Assembly: GCA_905235905.1 (NCBI GenBank)
Contig: CAJONO010000134.1
Coordinates: 1-41,193 of the forward strand
Reading direction: 5' to 3'
Origin: an uncultured Prevotella sp.
Lineage (GTDB): Bacteria > Bacteroidota > Bacteroidia > Bacteroidales > Bacteroidaceae
DNA: 41,193 nt
The position numbers and the translations under genes were made by a program. The notes under the pieces were generated by a model that was given only the letters and a program-made list of their open reading frames with translations, was not told the DNA's origin and did not search any database. This document shows positions 6,718 to 13,651 of the stretch, piece after piece (within the stretch, counting starts at the first letter, position 1; the number at the start of each line of letters is the position of its first letter).

Positions 6718-8229
6718 CTACCGTTTGGGCTGTGTGCCTACCGTTTTCTTGCCATCCACAATCCTGACAGATGTGGCATGGCTTGCCCGGCGGCCCAGCA
6801 GGTCGTAGGCGGGAGCGGTCTCAGACTTGCGGCTCAAAGCCGACTGAATGCCAGAGGCTTCCCTGCCAAACTGCCAGCTGTCGAAGTCGAACAGCGAGGT
6901 GCCGCTGCCGGTGAAGGTGAAGAAGAGGTCGTTGACGCCGGTGATGGGCGAGGTGAGGTTGCACGTGAAGTCCTGCCACTCGCCGTTGGTAGGCTCTAAG
7001 GCTACGCGTCCCTTGATAGTGCCCGACTTGCTCTTGATGCGCACTATGAGTGTGCATTTCTTCTCGACGCGCACCTTGGCCGTGAACTGCTGGGCGCCGT
7101 CCTCGCCGAAGTCTACGTTGCGCACCTTGATATAGTCGCCCGCGCTTATCTGGCTCACGTAGCAGCCGTTGTAGTCGCCTTCGCACTTCACGCCCTGGCA
7201 CTGGTTGATGGTCTCAGCCTCCTGAGTCACAAAGGGATCGAGCGTCTGCAGGGGTGCCACACCCTTTGTGGTGGCCTTGATGAGAGGCAGCGTACCGTCG
7301 TCGTTGGGCGTGAACTCCTCTATGCAGGTGGAGCGCTTGTAACCGCCGCCACCCGTCAGCTTGCCGTTGTGGTAGAACAGATAGTGGTGGCCCTTGTACT
7401 CCACGCTGCCGCCGTGAATGGTGAAGCTGTTGTCGGCCAGGCCCATCATCTTGCCCTGATAGGTCCACGGGCCGGTCACCTTGTCGGCCGTCGAGTAGGC
7501 CCAGTGCTCAGGCACTCCGCCAGCGGCATATTCCAAGTAGTACTTACCGCCCCGCTTGTAAATCCACGAGGCTTCTTCGAAGTTGGTCTTCGGCGTTCCG
7601 TCGTCGTTGTAGCCCTTGTAGGGGCCGAAGGCTGTCTCGTCCTTGGTCTTCACCTCAATCTCGCCGCCGGTGATGGCGGTCATGCTCTTGGTGAGCTTGG
7701 CATACCACAGCATGTTGTTGCCGTAGAACAGGTAGGCCTGCCCATTGTCGTCGATGATGACGGAGGGGTCGATCTTGAACCACCCCTTCACCAGCGGCTT
7801 CTTGATGGGGTCGCGATAGGGGCCGGCGGGCGAGTCGGCCACGGCCACGCCGATACCGGGATAGGCCTGGCCCTTGATGGTGGCAGTGACATACCAGTAC
7901 CACTTGCCGTTGCGCTCTATGCACTGGCTGGCCCAGCAGTCGTTGTCCTGCTTGGCCCAGGAAGAGAAGGTGGCCGACGTGAGCGGGGTGCCGCGATAGG
8001 TCCAGTTCACCATGTCGACAGTGCTGTAGAGCAGCCAGTCCTTCATGGTGAAGTAGTTGTTCTGGGTCACGTCTTCATCGTGGTCTACGAAGAGGTAGAG
8101 CGTGTCGCCATGCACGTAGGGTGCGGGGTCGGGGGTGTAGCGGTCGCAGATAACGGGGTTCTGCGACCAGAGGGCCGTGGCCGACAGGAGCCAGCACGGC
8201 AATGCGAAGAGAAACAGTTTTTTCAACAT
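6718..8229 (-). CDS. Glycoside hydrolase family 43 with CBM6-like domain and C-terminal tail
   Basis: 503 residues from the ATG at 8227-8229, chosen because it starts directly at the signal peptide MLKKLFLFALPCWLLSATALWSQ. A five-bladed GH43 propeller follows (about 22-345), with DRYTPDPAPYV giving the catalytic base Asp, IDPSVIIDDNGQAY the second Asp, and FEEASWIYKRGGKYY the general-acid Glu. A CBM6-like domain covers about 350-475 (TQEAETINQCQGV ... LFDFDSWQFG). The last 30 residues (YDLLGRRASHA ... IVDGKK) resemble the sorting-type tail seen on other secreted proteins here, but end irregularly because of a short duplication at 6719-6752. Predicted to be an arabinofuranosidase or xylosidase acting outside the cytoplasm. 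Confidence 0.92.
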   Translation of the reverse strand: MLKKLFLFALPCWLLSATALWSQNPVICDRYTPDPAPYVHGDTLYLFVDHDEDVTQNNYFTMKDWLLYSTVDMVNWTYRGTPLTSATFSSWAKQDNDCWASQCIERNGKWYWYVTATIKGQAYPGIGVAVADSPAGPYRDPIKKPLVKGWFKIDPSVIIDDNGQAYLFYGNNMLWYAKLTKSMTAITGGEIEVKTKDETAFGPYKGYNDDGTPKTNFEEASWIYKRGGKYYLEYAAGGVPEHWAYSTADKVTGPWTYQGKMMGLADNSFTIHGGSVEYKGHHYLFYHNGKLTGGGGYKRSTCIEEFTPNDDGTLPLIKATTKGVAPLQTLDPFVTQEAETINQCQGVKCEGDYNGCYVSQISAGDYIKVRNVDFGEDGAQQFTAKVRVEKKCTLIVRIKSKSGTIKGRVALEPTNGEWQDFTCNLTSPITGVNDLFFTFTGSGTSLFDFDSWQFGREASGIQSALSRKSETAPAYDLLGRRASHATSVRIVDGKKTVGTQPKR

Positions 8230-8250
8230 AGCAAGAATGATTATCGGGGA

Positions 8251-8258
8251 CAAAGTTA
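8251..8258 (-). promoter_or_regulatory. -7 box for the GH43-CBM6/GH16 pair
   Basis: TAACTTTG on the minus strand, 21 bases upstream of the ATG. The -33 region is poor. Confidence 0.5.
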
Positions 8259-8315
8259 CGAAAAAAGACTCCCACCTTATTATATTTATGTATCGAAAGT
8301 GTTAGAATATGTAGC

Positions 8316-8356
8316 AAAAAGAGTGTGCAACCGTGCATTTGCCGGTTGCACACTCT
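8316..8356 (-). terminator. Intrinsic terminator after the isomerase-family gene
   Basis: A perfect 14-bp stem, AGAGTGTGCAACCG (8320-8333) with 8343-8356, has a 9-base loop. It is followed on the minus strand by a run of T (A-run 8316-8320 on the plus strand). It lies 24 bases past the isomerase stop. Confidence 0.85.
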
Positions 8357-8380
8357 GGTAATAAAGACTTCGCCGCGTCG

Positions 8381-9877
8381 TTATGCGAACGGATTCTCTG
8401 TGGGGTAGAAGTTGCCCTTCGGGAAGTTGTAGTCGATCTCGTCCACGGGAATACCCATGTACTTGAGAACCTCCCACAGATACTTTCCCTGATGGCCGAA
8501 CATGACGGCGCAGTGGTGTGGGTAGTGCTTCTCGATGAGCACGTGACGATAGAAGCGGCTCATGTTCTTGATGCCGAAGATGCCGATAGAACCGAACGAG
8601 CGGGTAGCCACAGGAACGATCTCGCCCTGAGCAATGTAAGCGCGCAGCTTCGTGTCGGCCGTTGACTGCAGGCGATAGACCGTAGCCAGACCTGGCTGGA
8701 GGTCACCCTCCAGGGTGCCGTTGGTCACCTCAACCGGCAGGGCGCGGGCCATGATGCGCTGGAAGCACATCTGGCAGTTGCAAACCTTCGTCGAAGCGGT
8801 GTTACCGCAGTGGAAGCCCATGAAGATTTCCTTCTCGGTGTAGGTGTCGCATGCGAACTTCTTGCCCTTGATGCTCTGCTCGTACATGTCCTGAGGAACG
8901 GTGTTGTTGATGTCGAGCAGGGTAACGGCATCTTGAGTGATGCAGGTGCCGATGTACTCTGACAGGGCGCCATAGATGTCGACCTCGCAAGCCACGGGAA
9001 TGCCACGGCCGGTCAGTCGGCTGTTCACGTAGCAGGGCACGAAGCCGAACATGGTCTGGAAGGCAGGCCAGCACTTGTTGGCCATAGCCACGAACTGGCG
9101 AGACCCCTTGTGACCCTCGATCCAGTCGGTCAGCGTCAGTTCATACTGGGCCAGCTTCGGCAATACTGAAGGAATCTTGTTACCGTGCCCCAGCTCAGCA
9201 GCCATCTCCTTCACGACCTCGTCGATGCGGGGATCGCCCTGATGCTTCTGGAAGGCTTCGAGCAGGTCGAGCTCTGAGTTCTCTTCAATCTCCACGTCAA
9301 GGTCGTAGAGGGCGCGGATAGGAGCGTTACAGGCGAGGAAGTTGTTGGGACGGGGACCGAACGAGATAATCTTCAGGTTCTGCAGACCCACGATGGCACG
9401 TGCGATGGGCAGGAACTCGTGAATCATCTCAGCGCACTGGGCAGCGTCACCTACGGGCTCTTCGGGAATGTAGGCGCGGGTCTTGCGCAGCGACAGGGCC
9501 TGGCTGGCATTCAGCATGCCGCAGTAAGCATCGCCACGACCGTCGATCAGGTCGTTCTGAGTCTCCTCGGCAGCAGCACAGAACATCGTCGGTCCCTGGA
9601 ACCAGTCGGCAATCATGGTCTCAGAAATCTCAGGACCGAAGTTGCCTAAATAGACGCAGAGGGCGTTACAGCCGGCCTTCTTTACGTCTTCAAGAGCCTG
9701 CTGGGCATGGATTTCGCTCTCAACGATACAAATGGGACACTCGTAGATGTCGGCAGCACCGAACTTCTCTACATACTTGGCGATAACGGCCTTGCGGCGG
9801 TTCACTGCCAATGACTCAGGGAAACAGTCGCGACTAACGGCGACAATACCGATTTTGATTACTGGAACGTTTTTCAT
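8381..9877 (-). CDS. L-fucose/L-arabinose isomerase family protein
   Basis: 498 residues from the ATG at 9875-9877 (start MKNVPVIKIGIVAVSRDCFP). It matches the FucI/AraA-like superfamily (COG2407). There is an N-terminal Rossmann-like domain with CNALCVYLGNFGPE and, further on, CEVDIYGALSEYIG, LLDINNT and GFHCGNT, which supply the Glu, Asp and His expected at the metal-dependent active site. The family interconverts aldoses and ketoses of deoxy- or pentose sugars; which sugar this one uses cannot be read from sequence. Its position next to GH43, GH16 and (30 kb away) GH95 genes fits use of arabinose or fucose released from plant polysaccharides. It has its own promoter and terminator. Confidence 0.85.
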   Translation of the reverse strand: MKNVPVIKIGIVAVSRDCFPESLAVNRRKAVIAKYVEKFGAADIYECPICIVESEIHAQQALEDVKKAGCNALCVYLGNFGPEISETMIADWFQGPTMFCAAAEETQNDLIDGRGDAYCGMLNASQALSLRKTRAYIPEEPVGDAAQCAEMIHEFLPIARAIVGLQNLKIISFGPRPNNFLACNAPIRALYDLDVEIEENSELDLLEAFQKHQGDPRIDEVVKEMAAELGHGNKIPSVLPKLAQYELTLTDWIEGHKGSRQFVAMANKCWPAFQTMFGFVPCYVNSRLTGRGIPVACEVDIYGALSEYIGTCITQDAVTLLDINNTVPQDMYEQSIKGKKFACDTYTEKEIFMGFHCGNTASTKVCNCQMCFQRIMARALPVEVTNGTLEGDLQPGLATVYRLQSTADTKLRAYIAQGEIVPVATRSFGSIGIFGIKNMSRFYRHVLIEKHYPHHCAVMFGHQGKYLWEVLKYMGIPVDEIDYNFPKGNFYPTENPFA

Positions 9878-9916
9878 TTTTTGGTGTTTAATAAAACATG
9901 AATGGTAATGATGCGA

Positions 9917-9948
9917 CAAAGTTAGTCCTTTATTCTCAAAACACCAAA
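9917..9948 (-). promoter_or_regulatory. Promoter of the isomerase-family gene
   Basis: Minus strand TTTG (9945-9948), a 20-base spacer, then TAACTTTG (9917-9924). It diverges from the sufC promoter 40 bases away. Confidence 0.65.
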
Positions 9949-9987
9949 TTTCTTGCGTTTTTTCTTACGTTGTTTTCATTTTTTTTG

Positions 9988-9995
9988 TACCTTTG
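9988..9995 (+). promoter_or_regulatory. -7 box for sufCD
   Basis: TACCTTTG, 25 bases upstream of the sufC ATG. It is preceded by a T-rich stretch without a clear -33 box. Confidence 0.6.
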
Positions 9996-10020
9996 CAACC
10001 AAAAACAAAACAAACGAAAC

Positions 10021-10770
10021 ATGTTAGAAGTACGCAATCTGCACGCCAGGATAGGTGAGAAAGAGATTTTGAAGGGCATCGACCTGACCATCCGCGACGG
10101 TGAGACACATGCCATCATGGGGCCTAACGGTTCGGGCAAGTCAACGCTCTCGGCAGTGCTTGTGGGCAATCCGCTCTATGAAGTGACCGACGGAACTGTC
10201 GTCTTCAACGGCAAGAACCTGCTTGAGATGAAGCCCGAAGACCGCGCCCACGAGGGGCTGTTCCTCTCGTTCCAGTATCCGGTAGAGATTCCCGGGGTGG
10301 CCATGAGCCAGTTTCTGAAGGCTGCCGTCAACGAGAAGCGCAAATACTTGGGGCTACCCGAACTCAAGGCAGGCGACTTCCTGAAGCTGATGCGCGAGAA
10401 GCAGAAAATAGTGGAGCTGGACAACAAGCTGGCCAACCGCTCGGTGAACGAGGGCTTCAGCGGGGGCGAGAAGAAACGCAACGAGATTTTCCAGATGGCC
10501 ATGCTCGAACCGAAGCTCTCTATCCTCGACGAAACAGATTCGGGACTCGATGTCGATGCCATGCGCATCGTGGCAGAGGGCGTGAACATGCTGAAGACAC
10601 CAGAAACTTCGTGCATCGTCATCACCCACTACGACCGACTGCTCGACATGATACGGCCCGACGTGGTCCATGTGCTCTATCAGGGACGAATCGTGAAGAC
10701 TGCCGGACCGGAACTGGCCCGCGAGATTCAGGAGCGTGGATATGACTGGATAAAGGCCGAAGCGGAATAG
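10021..10770 (+). CDS. sufC: Fe-S cluster assembly ATPase SufC
   Basis: 249 residues from ATG 10021, which follows the promoter and begins exactly at the family N-terminus (MLEVRNLHARIGEKEILKGI). It is an ABC ATPase with Walker A GPNGSGKST (34-42), signature FSGGE (146-150) and Walker B LSILDETDSGLD (167-178). The EKKRNEIFQM segment after the signature is specific to SufC. It is the soluble ATPase of the SufBCD scaffold that builds Fe-S clusters. sufD follows after a 69-base spacer of short repeats. sufB, normally the neighbour, is not upstream; the adjacent gene there is on the other strand and unrelated. Confidence 0.97.
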   Translation: MLEVRNLHARIGEKEILKGIDLTIRDGETHAIMGPNGSGKSTLSAVLVGNPLYEVTDGTVVFNGKNLLEMKPEDRAHEGLFLSFQYPVEIPGVAMSQFLKAAVNEKRKYLGLPELKAGDFLKLMREKQKIVELDNKLANRSVNEGFSGGEKKRNEIFQMAMLEPKLSILDETDSGLDVDAMRIVAEGVNMLKTPETSCIVITHYDRLLDMIRPDVVHVLYQGRIVKTAGPELAREIQERGYDWIKAEAE

Positions 10771-10839
10771 CGATGAATAGCGAAGAACCCTGTATGTGAA
10801 GCAAAGAACCCTGTGTATGAACAGCGAAGAATATTGCGT
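10771..10839 (+). repeat. sufC-sufD spacer made of degenerate ~22-bp repeats with two micro-ORFs
   Basis: The 69-base spacer consists of three imperfect copies of the sequence around the sufD start. ATG at 10773 opens an 8-codon ORF (MNSEEPCM, stop 10797-10799). ATG at 10817 opens another (MNSEEYCV), whose stop TGA (10841-10843) overlaps the sufD ATG as ATGA. SufD itself begins MNSEK, so the copies appear to be duplications of its start region. Confidence 0.7.
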
Positions 10840-12183
10840 ATGAACAGCGAGAAACAATACATTGACCTTTACCGGCAGTGCCGCCAGATGATTCTTGACC
10901 ACTCGTCAGAACTCATGAACAGCCACCGCGATGCCGCATGCGAACGTTTCGTGTCGGCTGGTTTCCCCAGCCGAAAAGTGGAACGCTACAAATACACCGA
11001 CATCCAGAAACTGATGGCACCCGACTATGGCTTGAACCTGAACCGGCTGCAAATACCCGTCGACCCCTATCACGCCTTCCGCTGCGACGTGCCCAACCTC
11101 TCTACGCTCCTCTATTTCGTGGTCAACGACGGGTTCTATTCGATGCACGGTACTTCGCCAGAGGGCGTGGCTATCGGCTCACTGAAGGATTTCACCTCTG
11201 CCCAGTCGCCACTCGCCCCCCTCCTCTCTGGCTACTATAACAAGCTGGCCGCACAGGACGGCGATGCACTCACCTACCTGAACACCATGCTGGCACAAGA
11301 CGGCCTGCTGGTCTACGTACCCAAGAACACCATAGTCGACAAGACCATTCAGGTTATCAACATCCTGCGCAGTGACGTAGACCTGATGACAAACCGCCGC
11401 GTACTGATTATCGCTGAGGAACATGCTGAGGTGAAACTGCTGTTTTGCGACCATACTGCCGACGACCACCAGTTCCTGACTACACAGGTCATTGAGGTGT
11501 TTGCCGGAGAAAATGCCCGGATAGACTTGTATTGCATGGAAGAGACCCATGCGCGCAATGTACGGCTGAGCAATGTCTACATACACCAGGAGCGTGACAG
11601 CCGCGTGAAGCACAACATCATTACCCTGCACAATGGCGTGACACGCAACAAGCTCGACCTCACACTGGCTGGCGACGGCGCCGAATGCTGGCTGGGCGGC
11701 TGTGTGATTGCCGACAAACAGCAGCACGTTGACAACAACACGCTGATTACCCACCAGGCTCCTCACTGCACTTCGGGCGAACTATATAAATATGTGCTCG
11801 ACGGTCAGGCTACAGGTGCCTTTGCGGGCCGGGTGCTCGTCAGTCATGGCGCACAGAAAACCACCTCGCAAATGACCAACCAGAACCTCACCGCCACCCG
11901 CGATGCCCACATGTACACACAACCCATGCTCGAAATCTATGCCGACGACGTGAAGTGTGCCCATGGCTCTACGGTAGGCCAGCTCAGCGATGCCGCCTTG
12001 TTCTATATGCGACAGCGCGGCATATCCGAGCAGGAAGCCCGCATGCTGCTGAAGGTGGCATTTATCAAGGAGGTGGTAGACCAAATAGACCTGATTCCCT
12101 TGCGCGACAGGCTCCACTACCTGATAGAGAAGCGCTTCAGGGGCGAGTTGAACAAGTGTGCCGGTTGCAAACTCTGCAAGTAG
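10840..12183 (+). CDS. sufD: Fe-S cluster assembly protein SufD
   Basis: 447 residues from ATG 10840; a GTG at 10813 in the same frame would add nine repeat-encoded residues and is less likely. The protein has the SufB/SufD beta-helix core (about 95-400), including the conserved segments VLVSHGAQKTTSQMTNQNL, AHMYTQPMLEIYADDVKCAHGSTVGQ and FYMRQRGISEQEARMLL. It pairs with SufB and SufC as the scaffold for Fe-S assembly. An odd feature is the very C-terminus, NKCAGCKLCK, with three closely spaced cysteines that could bind metal; I cannot say whether this is usual in the genus. It ends 15 bases from the convergent protease gene. Confidence 0.95.
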   Translation: MNSEKQYIDLYRQCRQMILDHSSELMNSHRDAACERFVSAGFPSRKVERYKYTDIQKLMAPDYGLNLNRLQIPVDPYHAFRCDVPNLSTLLYFVVNDGFYSMHGTSPEGVAIGSLKDFTSAQSPLAPLLSGYYNKLAAQDGDALTYLNTMLAQDGLLVYVPKNTIVDKTIQVINILRSDVDLMTNRRVLIIAEEHAEVKLLFCDHTADDHQFLTTQVIEVFAGENARIDLYCMEETHARNVRLSNVYIHQERDSRVKHNIITLHNGVTRNKLDLTLAGDGAECWLGGCVIADKQQHVDNNTLITHQAPHCTSGELYKYVLDGQATGAFAGRVLVSHGAQKTTSQMTNQNLTATRDAHMYTQPMLEIYADDVKCAHGSTVGQLSDAALFYMRQRGISEQEARMLLKVAFIKEVVDQIDLIPLRDRLHYLIEKRFRGELNKCAGCKLCK

Positions 12184-12198
12184 GGTCGGGGCTTCTCG

Positions 12199-13383
12199 TC
12201 ACCATTTCATCTTGACCTCCTTGTTCATGCCGCGCCTGTCGCGTGTCACAAAAGTATAGACGTGGCCTATCAGATAGCGGAAACGCTTGAAATCGTCGAA
12301 TGTGCGGAACACGTGGCCGTCGGCCTTCAAGATGACGTCGCCCTCGCGCAGACCAGCTTTAAAGGCATCGCTCTTCGGCCAGACAAAGGCCACGACGGGC
12401 TTGCCGTCCTTATTGACGATGACCTTCTCCTCCTGCTCGTTGCCTACCAGCACGTTGCTACCGCCCTTGTATGGCTGGAATCTCACCTTTTTCTTATGCG
12501 GCAGGAAGGTAAGGCTGCCGTAGGCAAGAACGCCTGCGCCTAAGTGCGAGCCGCCTTGCGTGGTCTTGGTCTCGAGCCGCTGAAAGCCGAAGTCGCCCCA
12601 GATAAGGCAGTCTATTCCTAAGAACACCACCTCGCTGGCCTTCTCCTGACCGTGCAGTCCTACCGCGAAACTGCCTATGGCGCGGCCTTCTATCTGTGCT
12701 GGCCGCTGCTTGTTGCAGGCAGGAAGGGCCTTGTCGAAGCTACGCTTGTTGATAGCGTAGATATTGCGGCTGCCGGTATCGAAAAGCACCTCTTCGCGAT
12801 AGCCGCGGAAGGGACTCACCTCGACGTATGGCGTATGACAGTCGGAGCGAACGCGATATTTCGACTCGAACCCCGTCTCACTGTTGAAATAGTTCTTGCG
12901 GTCGGTCATCACCAACCGTTTGTTCTGAACGTCGATTTTCATGGCCACGCCCTTGCAGATGAGGTCGAAGCCAATAATGCCATCGAACTCATGGCGACCC
13001 TTGGGCCGTTGGTGGAGCGTGGCCTGGCAACCTTGGAACCTCACCGAGCCGATAGTCATAGTAGGCAACTTGACAAGCGGCACCGACTGGCGATTGCCAA
13101 TGGCATCGAGCGAAAGAATGGTGCCGGCACTGCGGCAACCCTCAATGTTCGAGTCTTCGTAGATGATGGCTTGGGCCGCACCAGTGTCGAACATGAAGCG
13201 ATATTGTCGCCCATTCATCTCGACTGGCACAATGACGCGTCCGCTCGCAATGCTGATGTCGACGGTGTCGACGAAATCGCTTGCCGACAAGCTGAAGTTC
13301 AGGTTATAGCTCCCTGACTGGGCCTTGAGCACTACAGAAGCAGGAAGCATGACGATTGATAGTAGTAATAGTAAATAGCGCAT
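12199..13383 (-). CDS. Secreted retropepsin-like aspartyl protease with PDZ domain
   Basis: 394 residues from the ATG at 13381-13383, where a clear signal peptide begins (MRYLLLLLSIVMLPASVVLKAQ). Two aspartyl-protease half-domains are visible, with D66-T-G-A and D202-T-G-S as the paired catalytic motifs. The second half of each repeat (FDGIIGFDL, around 133-140) matches the hydrophobic flap-side strand of this family. Residues from about 320 form a PDZ domain (AFVWPKSDAFKAGLREGDVILKADG). This combination is common in Bacteroidetes and presumably acts in the periplasm; the substrate is unknown. No good promoter match was found upstream. Confidence 0.88.
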   Translation of the reverse strand: MRYLLLLLSIVMLPASVVLKAQSGSYNLNFSLSASDFVDTVDISIASGRVIVPVEMNGRQYRFMFDTGAAQAIIYEDSNIEGCRSAGTILSLDAIGNRQSVPLVKLPTMTIGSVRFQGCQATLHQRPKGRHEFDGIIGFDLICKGVAMKIDVQNKRLVMTDRKNYFNSETGFESKYRVRSDCHTPYVEVSPFRGYREEVLFDTGSRNIYAINKRSFDKALPACNKQRPAQIEGRAIGSFAVGLHGQEKASEVVFLGIDCLIWGDFGFQRLETKTTQGGSHLGAGVLAYGSLTFLPHKKKVRFQPYKGGSNVLVGNEQEEKVIVNKDGKPVVAFVWPKSDAFKAGLREGDVILKADGHVFRTFDDFKRFRYLIGHVYTFVTRDRRGMNKEVKMKW

Positions 13384-13615
13384 ATTGGAATAACGCGCAA
13401 AAGGCGAGAAAATTGCATTTCTCCTCAATGGCTGTTTTATCAAAAAAGTTGGAAATAGTAAGCTTTTTTCGTTGCTGTTTTTGTAAATTTAAAGCAGACG
13501 TTGTGTCTAACCACCTGATTATTAATAATCTACATAGTCAAAATGCACTCACGGAATAATTGTTCTTTTTAGTCACTTTTCTTTAAAAAAATATGGTTAT
13601 GTCCAATTTTTTTCG

Positions 13616-13623
13616 TAATTTTG
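13616..13623 (+). promoter_or_regulatory. -7 box for the hybrid two-component gene
   Basis: TAATTTTG, 28 bases upstream of the ATG, with a weak TATG at 13592-13595 in the -33 position. Confidence 0.5.
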
Positions 13624-13651
13624 TCGCATTATTCACAACACTCCAATAACA

